From Kroppenstedtia sanguinis (GTDB lineage Bacteria; Bacillota; Bacilli; Thermoactinomycetales; DSM-45169), in contig NZ_JBNPXF010000001.1 in NCBI RefSeq assembly GCF_050433445.1, positions 124,001 to 188,000 on the forward strand: a stretch of 64,000 nucleotides of DNA. The letters run 5' to 3'. A program made the position numbers and the translations under genes. Each line of letters begins with the position of its first letter. The first letter of the stretch is position 1. The notes below the pieces were generated by a model. That model saw nothing but the letters and a program-made list of their open reading frames with translations, searched no databases and was not told the DNA's origin. Positions 8,850-17,723 of this stretch are shown here, one piece after another.

Positions 8850-9366
8850 CCACCTTGCAAGAAAATTTGGATCAATGGGATCCTTCTATATGCTAACGTG
8901 AGGGACTCCTATCGTCCAAAGCAGTCTATCCGGTCTAAGTGAGATTAAACCGTCTGAGTCCTGCCAAGAGGGACTGAGAAGCCGTTCTTACAAAAATGCG
9001 GCCGGATGGTACCCGATGCTTCCTGTTTGCCGAAGGGAGGCTGGCAGTTGAGGGTTGGAATTGAAACAGGCATTGGACCGCTTTCTGAAAATTTCTCTAG
9101 AAGAGATTTGCTGTGGGGCAGGCCTTTTTTAAAAGGGCTTTGCCCCTTTTTCTATGGAATTTTAAATCTATGTATTCCCCATGAGATCAAGGGTTTCGCC
9201 TTGAAAAAAAGCCAGTCGAATTTGAATTTGCGGAGGATTCATGACAAAATGATGTTTAATCCCGGACATTCGGTGAAATGTAAAAGCAGGATAGAAGTTC
9301 GCGAACTCCACCAGATGGCCCACTTGCAACAGCGATCGCCAAAGAGATCAAACGAGGAGTGAAACT
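8850..9366. other. Intergenic region with a leader-like RNA
   Basis: No convincing gene. It holds the upstream region of ectABC on the left. On the plus strand there is a hairpin near 8955-8985 (GAGTCC...GGGACTGAG) and a strong terminator at 9114-9153, followed about 210 bases later by a small ORF with a good ribosome binding site. An open frame at 9006-9362 crosses the terminator and shows no protein-like features. Confidence 0.4.
9114..9153 (+). terminator. Intrinsic terminator or attenuator
   Basis: GGGGCAGGCCTTTT pairs with AAAAGGGCTTTGCCCC and is followed by a run of T. No gene ends just upstream on this strand, so it may end a small RNA or be the attenuator of a leader for the ORF at 9367. 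Confidence 0.65.
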
Positions 9367-9540
9367 GTGGAAAAGGCAAGAAAAATCGGCGGGTCTCTGT
9401 TTGAGAGAGGGCTCCCTATTGAACCGGAGTGCGGATTTTCTAGATGGAAGGAGCAGGGAAACGAAAATAGACCTGGCTCAACCCTTTCATTTGACCCAAT
9501 GACCGGAAGAAACCAGTCTGATGATCGGTGGTACACATGA
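9367..9540 (+). CDS. Hypothetical 57-residue protein
   Basis: GTG start six bases after GAGGAGTG. The product begins VEKARKIGGSLFERG and ends GRNQSDDRWYT. Its TGA overlaps the ATG of the next ORF (ATGA), a sign of coupled translation. Family not recognised. Evidence rests on ribosome binding site and coupling only. Confidence 0.4.
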   Translation: MEKARKIGGSLFERGLPIEPECGFSRWKEQGNENRPGSTLSFDPMTGRNQSDDRWYT

Positions 9541-9683
9541 GTGCGATCATTCAGGCGAAGGAAGTAGAAGATTTCTTTTGGGCGGGATCGGATGTTCCGA
9601 TGATCACCCGAGAGGATGTGGATCTCTTTGAGAAACCTGTCTGTTACCTCGGCGCACTGGTCTCAAACAGGCGTGTTGAGTAG
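9537..9683 (+). pseudogene. Truncated hypothetical gene cut by a repeat element
   Basis: Starts ATG in an ATGA overlap with the preceding ORF. It encodes MSAIIQAKEVEDFFWAGSDV and onward to CYLGALVSN, which reads like a normal protein N-terminus. From 9669 the frame enters a type A repeat element and gains RRVE and a TAG stop. No continuation of the gene is visible beyond the element, so the 3' part is lost. Family not recognised. Confidence 0.45.
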
Positions 9684-9863
9684 CCCTATTTTAGGTAGGA
9701 AATAAGGTCGGGGTGGTGGGACGGTGAAGAGTCTTTGCGCTCTTTGTAAGAGATCGTAGCCATCCCCGTTCCCTCAAACAATTTTTTACGATGGGGGTAA
9801 TGGGAAGAGCGAAAGGGTCGTTTCGTTCCCATCATTCACTTTATGCTTTATCAACAGCCCTGG
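9669..9863 (-). mobile_element. Short non-coding repeat element, type A copy 2
   Basis: Reverse orientation relative to the copy at 3363. Starts AGGCGTGTTGAGTAGCCC and ends TTTATCAACAGCCCTGG. The interior matches copy 1 (GGTCGGGGTGGTGGGACGG, then GCTCTTTGTAAGAGATCGTAG). Confidence 0.75.
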
Positions 9864-10128
9864 ATCTCAAGGTACACTCGATTTAGTTTATACTGAGAAA
9901 ATTCGATCTGAGGGCGACGTCTGTCTTCAACTTGTCCAAAATGCTGAGGAAGTGGGGAAGAGGTCCAGCCGGAAGATTCGGACTGGCATGACTGGCCGAG
10001 GTTGCCATCCTTTTGCGGGGTGAACTCATCGGGAATCCTTCGGGAAGGCGTCCGCTTCACCATCCGGGAGGTGGAGAGACCCTGGTGGTCTGTCCTGTGG
10101 GTGAGTCGAAATTAAAGGAGGAGACGCC
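9864..10128 (+). other. Untranslated region upstream of ehuB
   Basis: About 265 bases without a supported gene. A small hairpin (AGACCCTGGTGGTCT, near 10076-10091) lies before the ehuB ribosome binding site AAAGGAGGAGACGCC. No terminator or known riboswitch was recognised. Confidence 0.4.
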
Positions 10129-10998
10129 TTGGATTGGTTTTTTAAAGTGGCACTTGCATTTGCTCTCGTCGGTTCTTTGGCAGGTTGTGGGTTGGATCTG
10201 GGAGGATCTTCTGGATCTACTCTGGAGAAAGTGAAACAGGAAGGAAAGATCCAGGTGGGATTTGCCAACGAAAAACCCTATGCCTACCGGGATCAAGACG
10301 GGAAGGTGACAGGTGAAGCTGTGGAGATTTCACGTGAGATCTTCAAACAGATGGGAATCAAAGAGATCGATCCGGTGTTGACGGACTTCAGTCAACTGGT
10401 CCCCGGTTTGAAGGCGGGGCGGTTTGATGCGATCACTGCCGGAATGTACATCACTCCGGAGCGATGCAAAGAGGTGACCTTCGCCAATCCCGAGTATCAG
10501 ATCGGGGAAGGACTGGCGGTGAAGAAGGGAAATCCGAAAAAACTCCACAGTTATGAGGACATCGTGGGTCAAAAGGATGTCAAAGTGGGAGTGATGCGCG
10601 GAGGGATTGAAGTCAACTATCTGAAAGATATGGAAGCGAAGGAGAGTCAGATCAAGCTTTATTCCGACCAACCCTCCGTGGTTCAGGCCCTCAAGTCGGG
10701 GCGGGTGGATGCGATCACCATGACCGGTCCCTCTCTAAGGGATGTGCTCCAAGCTCAGGGAACCGACGGAATTGAGATTGTGGAAGACTTCAAACAACCG
10801 GTGATCAAAGGGGAAAGTGTTGTCGGCTATGGTGCCGCCGCTTTTCGCAAGGATGATCAGGAGATCCAACAGAAATTCAATGAGGAACTGGATAAATTAA
10901 AAGAAAACGGAAAATTGCTCGATATTCTGGAAAAATTCAACTTTGCAAAAGAGAATCTTCCCGGAGACCATACTCAGGAAGAAATTTGCAAAGGGTGA
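10129..10998 (+). CDS. ehuB: Ectoine/hydroxyectoine ABC transporter binding lipoprotein EhuB
   Basis: 289 residues from a TTG start placed behind AAAGGAGGAGACGCC. A lipoprotein signal ends in SLAGC with Cys20, so the protein is tethered outside the membrane. The rest is a family-3 solute-binding protein (VGFANEKPYAYRDQDGKVTGEAVEISREIF, LKAGRFDAITAGMYITPERC, KSGRVDAITMTGPS). The EhuB assignment rests on strong likeness to ectoine-binding members and on the ehuBCDA order beside ectABC. It probably recovers leaked or external ectoine under salt stress. Confidence 0.88.
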   Translation: MDWFFKVALAFALVGSLAGCGLDLGGSSGSTLEKVKQEGKIQVGFANEKPYAYRDQDGKVTGEAVEISREIFKQMGIKEIDPVLTDFSQLVPGLKAGRFDAITAGMYITPERCKEVTFANPEYQIGEGLAVKKGNPKKLHSYEDIVGQKDVKVGVMRGGIEVNYLKDMEAKESQIKLYSDQPSVVQALKSGRVDAITMTGPSLRDVLQAQGTDGIEIVEDFKQPVIKGESVVGYGAAAFRKDDQEIQQKFNEELDKLKENGKLLDILEKFNFAKENLPGDHTQEEICKG

Positions 10999-11003
10999 AA
11001 GAA

Positions 11004-11031
11004 GAGGGGGAGTCGCTCCCCCTTGCTTTTT
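11004..11031 (+). terminator. Intercistronic hairpin between ehuB and ehuC
   Basis: GGGGGAG, loop TCG, CTCCCCC, then TTGCTTTTT. A hairpin here is common after binding-protein genes, where it protects or partly terminates the message so that the binding protein is made in excess. Confidence 0.65.
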
Positions 11032-11039
11032 GAAAGGAA

Positions 11040-11696
11040 GTGATATTCATCGGTGTGTTTTCGCAAGTGATGCCGTTGCTTCTGGAGGGGGCTGTGGTTA
11101 CGGTCCAACTGCTGGTCATCGCCGGGATCCTGTCCTTTGTGATGTCCTTTATCGGTGGATTTGCCCGCTTATCTCGGTTTGCCCCAGTCCGCTGGCTATC
11201 TGGGGGAATCATTGAGTTTTTCCGCGGCACATCCTTATTGGTTCAGCTCTTTTGGTTGTATTACGCATTGCCGCTTTTGGGCATCAGTCTCCCTTCTGGG
11301 CTGGTCGGGATCGTCGGGTTGACGCTGAACTACGGATCCTACGGTTCCGAGATTGTTCGCAGTTCCATCCTGGCCATCCCAAAGGGGCAGACGGAGGCGG
11401 GCATCGCCCTCAATATGACCCGGGCCCAACGGATGCGGAGTATCATTTTGCCTCAGGCTTTCCGGATCATGCTCCCTTCCTTCGGCAATCAGATGATTGA
11501 GTTGTTAAAAGGGACGGCGTTGGTCTCCTTGGTAACCATTTCCGATATGACTCTCAACGTGATGCAGATGCGGAACACCGTCGGCCATGACACTCAGATT
11601 CTAAGCTTGCTTTTGGTAGCTTACTTCATCATCGGCTATGCGGTGACACTGGTCTTCCGGTGGCTGGAACGTCGGTTCAGCGCGGGGAGGGTGTGA
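11040..11696 (+). CDS. ehuC: Ectoine ABC transporter permease EhuC
   Basis: 218 residues with a polar amino acid permease fold. The inner membrane subunit motif is seen as SSILAIPKGQTEAGIALNMTRAQRMRSIILPQA (the EAA loop that contacts EhuA), after an EFFRGTSLLVQLFWLYY segment. The GTG at 11040 overlaps the only good AAAGGAAG sequence, so a GTG at 11055 is an alternative start. It forms the channel together with EhuD. Confidence 0.88.
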   Translation: MIFIGVFSQVMPLLLEGAVVTVQLLVIAGILSFVMSFIGGFARLSRFAPVRWLSGGIIEFFRGTSLLVQLFWLYYALPLLGISLPSGLVGIVGLTLNYGSYGSEIVRSSILAIPKGQTEAGIALNMTRAQRMRSIILPQAFRIMLPSFGNQMIELLKGTALVSLVTISDMTLNVMQMRNTVGHDTQILSLLLVAYFIIGYAVTLVFRWLERRFSAGRV

Positions 11697-11699
11697 CAG

Positions 11700-12365
11700 A
11701 TGGATTGGAATTGGGATTTTACTTGGCATGAGGTGCTGCCAGAATTGCTGTCTGTCCTTCACGTCACCATCGAAGCCACCTTCGGGGCCTTTGCCTTCGC
11801 CTTGGTTTTGGGTCTGATCCTCGCTCTGGGACGTCGCTCCCGTCATCGGTGGATCTCTTGGCCTACCTATGGATTTGTAGAATTTTTCCGGACGACACCG
11901 TTGCTAGTTCAACTCTACTTTATTTTCTTTGTTTTCCCCGATCTGTTCGGATTGACGTTGCCCCCCTTGGCAGCGGGCATTTTGGGTCTCGGAATCCACT
12001 ATAGCACCTATCTGTCGGAGGTATACCGGGCTGGAATCGAGTCGGTACCCCAAGGTCAGTGGGAGGCGGCCATTGCACTCAATTTTTCCCCTTGGAAAAA
12101 ATGGAAATCCATCATTTTGCCCCAGGCGATCCGGCCGGTGGTGCCTGTGATGGGCAACTACCTTATCGTCTTGTTCAAGGAAACGCCTCTGTTGGCGGCG
12201 ATCAGTGTGGGAGAGCTCCTGGGCACCGCTCAGAGTATCGGGTCCAATACCTATCGTTATCTGGAGCCGATCACCCTGGTGGGGATCTTTTTCCTGATTC
12301 TTAGCTACCCGACCTCCCTACTGGTCAAGCGCTTGGAACTGAAACTGGATCTAAATCGCAAGTGA
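11700..12365 (+). CDS. ehuD: Ectoine ABC transporter permease EhuD
   Basis: 221 residues. ATG is four bases after the ehuC stop, behind GGGGAGGG. Second membrane subunit of the same importer, with FVEFFRTTPLLVQLYFIFFV and an EAA loop in AGIESVPQGQWEAAIALNFS followed by IILPQAIRPVVP. It differs enough from EhuC to expect a heterodimeric channel. Confidence 0.88.
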   Translation: MDWNWDFTWHEVLPELLSVLHVTIEATFGAFAFALVLGLILALGRRSRHRWISWPTYGFVEFFRTTPLLVQLYFIFFVFPDLFGLTLPPLAAGILGLGIHYSTYLSEVYRAGIESVPQGQWEAAIALNFSPWKKWKSIILPQAIRPVVPVMGNYLIVLFKETPLLAAISVGELLGTAQSIGSNTYRYLEPITLVGIFFLILSYPTSLLVKRLELKLDLNRK

Positions 12366-12383
12366 GGAAGGAAGTGAAGGAAT

Positions 12384-13214
12384 GTGACTGAAATGGATAC
12401 TTTACAGCAGACTGACGACAAGGAGCCAATCATCAAATACCGGAATATCTGCAAATCCTTTGGGGATCATCAGGTTTTAAAGGAAATCGATTTTGACCTT
12501 TATCCCGGTGAACGCGTGGCGGTCATCGGTCCCAGTGGGTCTGGGAAAACGACCCTGGCCCGGTTGCTTATGACTCTGGAAAAGCCTTCGGCCGGCACGA
12601 TCCAGGTGGACGGTCGCCAACTGTGGCACAAGGAAGTGAAAGGAAAACTGGTTCCCGCCAACGAGCGGCATTTGCACGATGTGCGGGGGGACATTGGCAT
12701 GGTGTTTCAGCATTTCAATCTGTTTCCACACATGACGATCTTGCGAAATTGCACAGAAGCCCCTATCAAGGCGCTGGGACTTTCGAAAAAAGAAGCGGTG
12801 GAGCGGGCCAAGGAGATGCTGGACAAAGTGGGGATGCTGGACAAAGTGGATCAATATCCAGTCAATCTTTCCGGGGGTCAGCAGCAACGGGTGGCCATTG
12901 CCCGGGCGCTGGTGATGCGTCCCAAAGTGATGCTCTTCGACGAACCTACCTCCGCTCTGGATCCAGAGACCGTCGGGGAAGTACTCCATGTGATCAAAGA
13001 TCTGGCCAAACAAGGGGACATGGCGATGCTGTTGATCACTCATGAGATGAGTTTCGCCTGGGAAGTGGCAGATCGGATCTGCTTTTTCGATGATGGAAAG
13101 ATTTTGGAGCAGGGTCCTCCGTCACAAATTTTCACTCAACCGAAGACAGAACGTCTCCAGGAATTTTTGAAACGGTTCCACCTGAATGGAACCGCCTCTC
13201 CGGAGATCCAATGA
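12384..13214 (+). CDS. ehuA: Ectoine ABC transporter ATP-binding protein EhuA
   Basis: 276 residues from GTG 12384 behind GGAAGTGAAGGAA; an ATG at 12393 is also possible. Cytoplasmic ATPase that powers EhuC/EhuD. Walker [11 protein letters not shown]-loop [10 protein letters not shown], signature [15 protein letters not shown], Walker [14 protein letters not shown] and switch His in LLITHEM are all intact. It ends the ehuBCDA operon, with a terminator after it. Confidence 0.9.
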   Translation: MTEMDTLQQTDDKEPIIKYRNICKSFGDHQVLKEIDFDLYPGERVAVIGPSGSGKTTLARLLMTLEKPSAGTIQVDGRQLWHKEVKGKLVPANERHLHDVRGDIGMVFQHFNLFPHMTILRNCTEAPIKALGLSKKEAVERAKEMLDKVGMLDKVDQYPVNLSGGQQQRVAIARALVMRPKVMLFDEPTSALDPETVGEVLHVIKDLAKQGDMAMLLITHEMSFAWEVADRICFFDDGKILEQGPPSQIFTQPKTERLQEFLKRFHLNGTASPEIQ

Positions 13215-13216
13215 GT

Positions 13217-13257
13217 AGAAAGCCGTCGGCATAAAACCGGCGGCTTTCATCTATTTT
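13217..13257 (+). terminator. Terminator of ehuBCDA
   Basis: GAAAGCCGTCGG, loop ATAAAA, CCGGCGGCTTTC, then ATCTATTTTT. Confidence 0.8.
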
Positions 13258-13358
13258 TGCAATTCTCCCGGAACTGTCAGCTGAGTGGACTGAAAATCAT
13301 TTCCCGATGCGAATAATATCTATAGAGTAATTTGTCCCAAGGGAGAGGGTGGGCTACT

Positions 13359-13535
13359 GTGAACAAGAGAAGGATCCAATTCATTTCACTACTGATCGCG
13401 CTGACACTGTTTGTGATCCAGAACCAGGACACAGGAACTGCCCATGCCTTTTCTAAACCGAATCAACCTTTGGAAAAGGTGAAGGAAACCATCGAAAAGA
13501 TCACCCATTCCTTAACCTCTTCCGATCCGAAATGA
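13359..13535 (+). CDS. Small secreted hypothetical protein
   Basis: 58 residues from the GTG at 13359, preceded by AAGGGAGAGGGTGG. It has a basic start (VNKRRIQ), a hydrophobic stretch (FISLLIALTLFVIQ) and a likely signal peptidase site after GTAHAF. A charged, helix-prone tail (EKVKETIEKITHSL) follows. The mature part would be only about 30 residues. Family not recognised. A terminator lies about 60 bases downstream. Confidence 0.55.
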   Translation: MNKRRIQFISLLIALTLFVIQNQDTGTAHAFSKPNQPLEKVKETIEKITHSLTSSDPK

Positions 13536-13594
13536 TCTGTAATGATAGTGTCGGCTTCAGGGTGAAGATGGGAGTCTTTAAATAAAAGGAACAA

Positions 13595-13622
13595 TCAACC
13601 CCGGTCTCCGGGGTTATTTATG
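13595..13622 (+). terminator. Terminator after the small secreted protein gene
   Basis: AACCCCGG, loop TCT, CCGGGGTT, followed by ATTTAT. Confidence 0.65.
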
Positions 13623-13765
13623 TTGGCTATCTTACGATGGGGCCGAGAGGACGAGCGAAAAGTCAGCTTCATTCATCCACCGCCGAATGATATGAAGTTT
13701 GTTGTATAACTGGTATATTTCCCCTTTCTCCTTGGAATGTTAACAGGGGACAGGGGGGTGGGGGG

Positions 13766-15391
13766 ATGTCTTGGTGGAAGCGGTGGTTCAAGGGTTCTGG
13801 TAATCCGTCTTCGGATCTTCAGGGGGAAAGGGCGGTTCCTGAGGAGTCTTCTCTTGACTCCAGACTGGAAGAGGTTCTACGACAGGTGAGTGATCTTCTG
13901 GGGGAAAACGACGATCTGGTCATCCGTCGTTTTTCCTTGTTTGGGCAGCGGGAGGCGGCATTGATCTATTTTTCCACTTTGGTCGAACCGGATCGGGTCC
14001 ATCGGGATATATTGAAGCCTTTGATGCGGGTTCCCGCTGAGAATGAAGAAGTTCGGCTCACAGAGGAGGATGTGCTGGGAGAGGTACTCCACTTTGGTAA
14101 ATATCAAATCGCGGATCAATTGTCGGATGTGGTGGATGAGATTCTGAAGGGAAGCACCGCGGTTTGGGTAGATGGTTTTCCCAGTGGGATCCTGCTGGAA
14201 ACTCGAAATGTGGAAAAACGCTCGGTTAGTGAACCGCAATCGGAACGGGTGTTGCGGGGTTCCCGAGAAGGGTTTATCGAGCAGTTGGATGCCAATCTGT
14301 CCCTCCTTCGCTACCGCTTGCCCAACCCTAACTTCACGGTGAAAAGACTCACCATTGGCACCCAGACCCGGTCCAAGGTGGCTTACTGTTATCTGCAGGA
14401 TGTGGTACAACCGGCTCTAGTCCGGGAAGTGGAGGATCGGTTGCAGGCGATTGAGATCGATGGAGTGTTGGAATCAGGATACCTGGAGCAGTTTATTGAG
14501 GATCACCATTTATCTCCTTTCCCTCAGGTGGCTAACACCGAACGACCTGATGTCGCGGTGTCTCAACTGTTGGAGGGACGGGTGATCATCCTGGTGGAGG
14601 GTTCTCCCTTTGTCCTGATGGTTCCAGTGGTGTTCGCCCAGTTTTATCAGACGCTGGATGACTACTCGGAGCGATTCTTGATCGGGAGTTTGATCCGTCT
14701 GATCCGGTTGCTGGCCATTCTCTCATCATTATTTTTCCCGGCGATCTATGTCTCTTTGGTCTCTTTTCACCCAGAGCTGATTCCCACTGATTTTGCCGTG
14801 GCTGTAGCGGGGGGCCGGGCGGGAGTACCCTTTCCGGCGATCGCAGAAGTATTGTTTGTGGAGATCTCCATGGAGATTCTGCGAGAAGCGAGTATCCGTC
14901 TGCCACAGCAGATGGGTAGTGCCTTTTCCATTATTGGGATTCTGGTGGTGGGGCAAGCGGCGGTGGCTGCCGGTTTTGCCAGCCCGATCACCGTGGTGAT
15001 CGTCGCTCTGACCACGATCGGCTCCTTCGCGGCTCCTGCCTATAACATCTCCATCGCCTTTCGCATGCTCCGTTTTCCCATTCTCATCCTGTCCGGGATT
15101 TTTGGATTGTACGGGGTGATGGTGGGGGCTGTGATGATTGCCAACCACATGCTGTCCCTTCGTTCTTTCGGAGTTCCCTACCTGACTCCGATCTCCCCGG
15201 AAAACAAGCGGGGTTGGTTGGACACTCTGATCCGGGCTCCCTTCTGGATGTTGAGCAAACGTCCCGCTTTTCTCCACCCTCTGCATCGTCAGCGGGTGGG
15301 CATGATTCGAAGGCTGAAAAAAGCAAGGAGTAATACACTGGACCCCATAAAAGTGGGGAACGAGAGGCGGGAACCCCAGGATGGAATCTAG
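13766..15391 (+). CDS. gerKA: Spore germination receptor A subunit (GerA/GerKA family)
   Basis: 541 residues. The A subunit of a nutrient germinant receptor in the inner membrane of the spore. The N-terminal half (about residues 1-285) is soluble and mixed alpha/beta, with the family's PNP-like segment RYRLPNPNFTVKRLTIGTQTRS. The second half holds about five membrane segments, including AGGRAGVPFPAIAEVLFVEI and QAAVAAGFASPITVVIVALT. ATG 13766 follows a G-rich stretch (GGGGGTGGGGGG). Its end overlaps gerKB by 11 bases. The family is certain; the paralogue name (GerA, GerB, GerK) is a guess. Confidence 0.9.
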   Translation: MSWWKRWFKGSGNPSSDLQGERAVPEESSLDSRLEEVLRQVSDLLGENDDLVIRRFSLFGQREAALIYFSTLVEPDRVHRDILKPLMRVPAENEEVRLTEEDVLGEVLHFGKYQIADQLSDVVDEILKGSTAVWVDGFPSGILLETRNVEKRSVSEPQSERVLRGSREGFIEQLDANLSLLRYRLPNPNFTVKRLTIGTQTRSKVAYCYLQDVVQPALVREVEDRLQAIEIDGVLESGYLEQFIEDHHLSPFPQVANTERPDVAVSQLLEGRVIILVEGSPFVLMVPVVFAQFYQTLDDYSERFLIGSLIRLIRLLAILSSLFFPAIYVSLVSFHPELIPTDFAVAVAGGRAGVPFPAIAEVLFVEISMEILREASIRLPQQMGSAFSIIGILVVGQAAVAAGFASPITVVIVALTTIGSFAAPAYNISIAFRMLRFPILILSGIFGLYGVMVGAVMIANHMLSLRSFGVPYLTPISPENKRGWLDTLIRAPFWMLSKRPAFLHPLHRQRVGMIRRLKKARSNTLDPIKVGNERREPQDGI

Positions 15392-16499
15392 TCGGGAGAT
15401 TACCGTACCCCAGCTGACGGCGATTCTGATCAACGCCATGATCGGAGTGGAGGTTTTTCACCTGCCCCAGTCTGTGATCCAAGCAGCGGGAACCTCGGCC
15501 CCACTGGCCGTGATCCTAGGTTCACTGTTGGGTCTGGCCGGATTGTTGACATGGGTAGCGTTAGGGGAGCGCTATCCCCGTCGGTCGGTGTTTCGCTACA
15601 GTGAAAGCCTCATCGGTTCATGGCCAGCCCGTTTTTTCAATCTGTGCCTCCTGCTGCTGTTTGCGACATTAACCGCCTTGGCGGCACGGGAGTTTGGGGA
15701 GGTGGTGGTCACCTACATCCTGAAGCGAACCCCCGTGGAAGTCACTGTGTTGGTGATGTTGGTCTTGGCGGCGGTTCCCACCCGCAACGATCTGAACACC
15801 TTTGCATACATCCAACTTTTTTATCTGCCCTTGATCTTGACCCCGTTGCCGTTGATTCTGTTTTCTGCTTTAAAGGATAGTCAGTTTTACTATATACAAC
15901 CTTTTTGGAACGGGGATCTCTCGGGGATCCTCGGTGGTATGTTGGGGGTGTTCGGTCTGTTTCAGGTGGGGTTGATCCTCACTGTAGTGATGCCGGCGAT
16001 GCGAAAACCTCGTTTGGCGAAGAAATCAGTCTGGTGGTCAGTGGCGATCACAGGCGGGTTGTATCTGATCGTGGTTACTGTGGTGTTGGCTTTTTTCGGG
16101 GAAGCCGAAGCTCGCATGATCCTGTGGCCGACGCTGGAATTCAGTAAATCCGTCGTTTTTCCGGGAGAGTTTCTGGAACGGCTGGATGCTTTGTTATTGG
16201 TGGTCTGGGTGTTCGCCGTGTTTACCTCCCTTTTTTCCGGGTACTATCTGACGGTGCACGGGTTGGCTCATCTGTTGCATTTGCGAGATCACCGGCCCCT
16301 TTCTCTGTTTGCTCTGCCTATTGTCTATGGTGTGGCGATGATTCCTCAGAATGTGTTGCAAGTGGGAGCCGTGATTCGCTGGGTGGGGAGAACAGGACTG
16401 ATCCTCGCTTTCGGATATCCTCTCCTTCTGTTGTTGTTCCATGGGTTACGGAGCAAAGGAGGGAAGCGAGATGCTGAAAAAACAGCATCTTCCACCTAA
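15381..16499 (+). CDS. gerKB: Spore germination receptor B subunit (endospore germination permease)
   Basis: 372 residues with about ten membrane segments, related to the amino acid-polyamine-organocation transporter fold. In germinant receptors this subunit binds the nutrient. Typical features: an N-terminal REITVPQLTAILINAMIGVEVFHLP with the helix-breaking glycine, VALGERYPRRSVFRYSESL, and a cytosolic tail rich in Lys. It starts inside the gerKA reading frame and its end overlaps gerKC, so the three genes are translated as one unit. Confidence 0.9.
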   Translation: MESSREITVPQLTAILINAMIGVEVFHLPQSVIQAAGTSAPLAVILGSLLGLAGLLTWVALGERYPRRSVFRYSESLIGSWPARFFNLCLLLLFATLTALAAREFGEVVVTYILKRTPVEVTVLVMLVLAAVPTRNDLNTFAYIQLFYLPLILTPLPLILFSALKDSQFYYIQPFWNGDLSGILGGMLGVFGLFQVGLILTVVMPAMRKPRLAKKSVWWSVAITGGLYLIVVTVVLAFFGEAEARMILWPTLEFSKSVVFPGEFLERLDALLLVVWVFAVFTSLFSGYYLTVHGLAHLLHLRDHRPLSLFALPIVYGVAMIPQNVLQVGAVIRWVGRTGLILAFGYPLLLLLFHGLRSKGGKRDAEKTASST

Positions 16500-17709
16500 T
16501 ATCGCAAGGTTGATGCTCTGCGTCTTGTGCTCGTCTCTGTTGACAGGGTGTTGGGATCGGATTGAAGTGGAGGATCGGGCTGTAGTGCTGGCGATGGCGA
16601 TCGATCCAGTGAAAGACGATGAGCAGTTCCAGGATGAGGAGGTCACCCATGAGAGGGGACAGGAACCTCGGGGAGGAAAAATCCGGGTGACGATGCAGAT
16701 CGCAGTGCCTGGCAGGCTTCCCCTGGGACCCTCAGATGGAGGAGGGCAAGGGGGAGCCGGAGAGACCAAACCGGTCTGGGTACTTACCACCGAGGCCTAT
16801 TCCCTGGACGATGCCTTTGCCAATATGCAACAACAGGTGGCGGATCAATTGTTTTTCGGCCATTTACGTGTGATTGTGATTTCTGAGAAGCTGGCCCGAA
16901 GAGGCTTACAAGATATCAATGAAACTCTGCGCAGACAACCGGAAGTGAGACGGACAGCCTGGATGTTGGTAACCAAAGAGGATCCTGGCCGTTTGATGAA
17001 AATTTCCCCTCAGTTGGAGCGGGTGCCGGCGCTCTATCTGTATGATATGGTCGACCACGGCGTTCTCTATGGAAAGCTCCCCCGGGCCAATCTGGGGATT
17101 TTCTGGCGGTCGGTATCTGCTCCGGGGCAGGAGGGCTATGTGCCGATGGTGGAATCCCGGAAGCAGGAAGATGTCTTTACCTCGGGGCTGGCTTATTTCC
17201 GGGGAAATCGGATGGTGGGAAAGACAGAACCCTTTCAAATCCCTCTGTTTATGGAAGTGATCGGGGTGGAAAATGCCGGTTATTCAACTCTTTTTCCCCT
17301 TCCTGGAAAGCGGGGCTGGGTTGCTTACCAAGGGACAAGCCGGAGGACTGAGATCCAGACTTTCATCAGAAATGGGAAACCTCGCATCAGAGTTAAAATC
17401 CAGGTGGAGGGGAATCTTCATGAAAAAATCCGGGATCCCCGGGGGAATTTCGACCAGGAGACCATAAGGAAGTTGGAAAGGATCATCGCCCGGGATCTTC
17501 AGATGAAGGTTCAGGATCTCATTCATGAAACGCAGCAGAAAGGTTCGGATATCTTCGCCTTCGGCGAATATGTGAGAAGTGAGTATCCCGATTTTTGGAG
17601 ACGGAATGTCGAACCCCATAGGAAGGGATGGGAGAGATGGTTCAGGAAGCTGCCTGTGGACATCCAAGTGCGGGCGAAGCTCCGGCGAATCGGGTCCGAG
17701 GCCAAGTGA
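16471..17709 (+). CDS. gerKC: Spore germination receptor C subunit, Ger(x)C lipoprotein
   Basis: 412 residues from the ATG at 16471, chosen because AAAGGAGGGAAGCGAG precedes it directly. The lipobox SLLTGC places the acylated Cys at residue 27, followed by the family hallmark WDRIEVEDRAVVLAMAID. Middle and C-terminal regions match Ger(x)C domains (VADQLFFGHLRVIVISEKLARRG, FRKLPVDIQVRAKLRRIG). It sits on the outer face of the spore inner membrane with the A and B subunits. Its first 29 bases lie inside gerKB. Confidence 0.9.
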   Translation: MLKKQHLPPNIARLMLCVLCSSLLTGCWDRIEVEDRAVVLAMAIDPVKDDEQFQDEEVTHERGQEPRGGKIRVTMQIAVPGRLPLGPSDGGGQGGAGETKPVWVLTTEAYSLDDAFANMQQQVADQLFFGHLRVIVISEKLARRGLQDINETLRRQPEVRRTAWMLVTKEDPGRLMKISPQLERVPALYLYDMVDHGVLYGKLPRANLGIFWRSVSAPGQEGYVPMVESRKQEDVFTSGLAYFRGNRMVGKTEPFQIPLFMEVIGVENAGYSTLFPLPGKRGWVAYQGTSRRTEIQTFIRNGKPRIRVKIQVEGNLHEKIRDPRGNFDQETIRKLERIIARDLQMKVQDLIHETQQKGSDIFAFGEYVRSEYPDFWRRNVEPHRKGWERWFRKLPVDIQVRAKLRRIGSEAK

Positions 17710-17723
17710 GGAGGTGGAAGCCT

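Noticed and set aside
8940..9153. Possible T-box leader
   Set aside because: A hairpin and terminator are present, but the T-box sequence (AGGGTGGNACCGCG type) and specifier stem are not. The GGATGGTACCCGATG stretch is not a match.
9006..9362. 118-codon plus-strand frame
   Set aside because: It crosses a strong intrinsic terminator, lacks a ribosome binding site and has no protein-like pattern.
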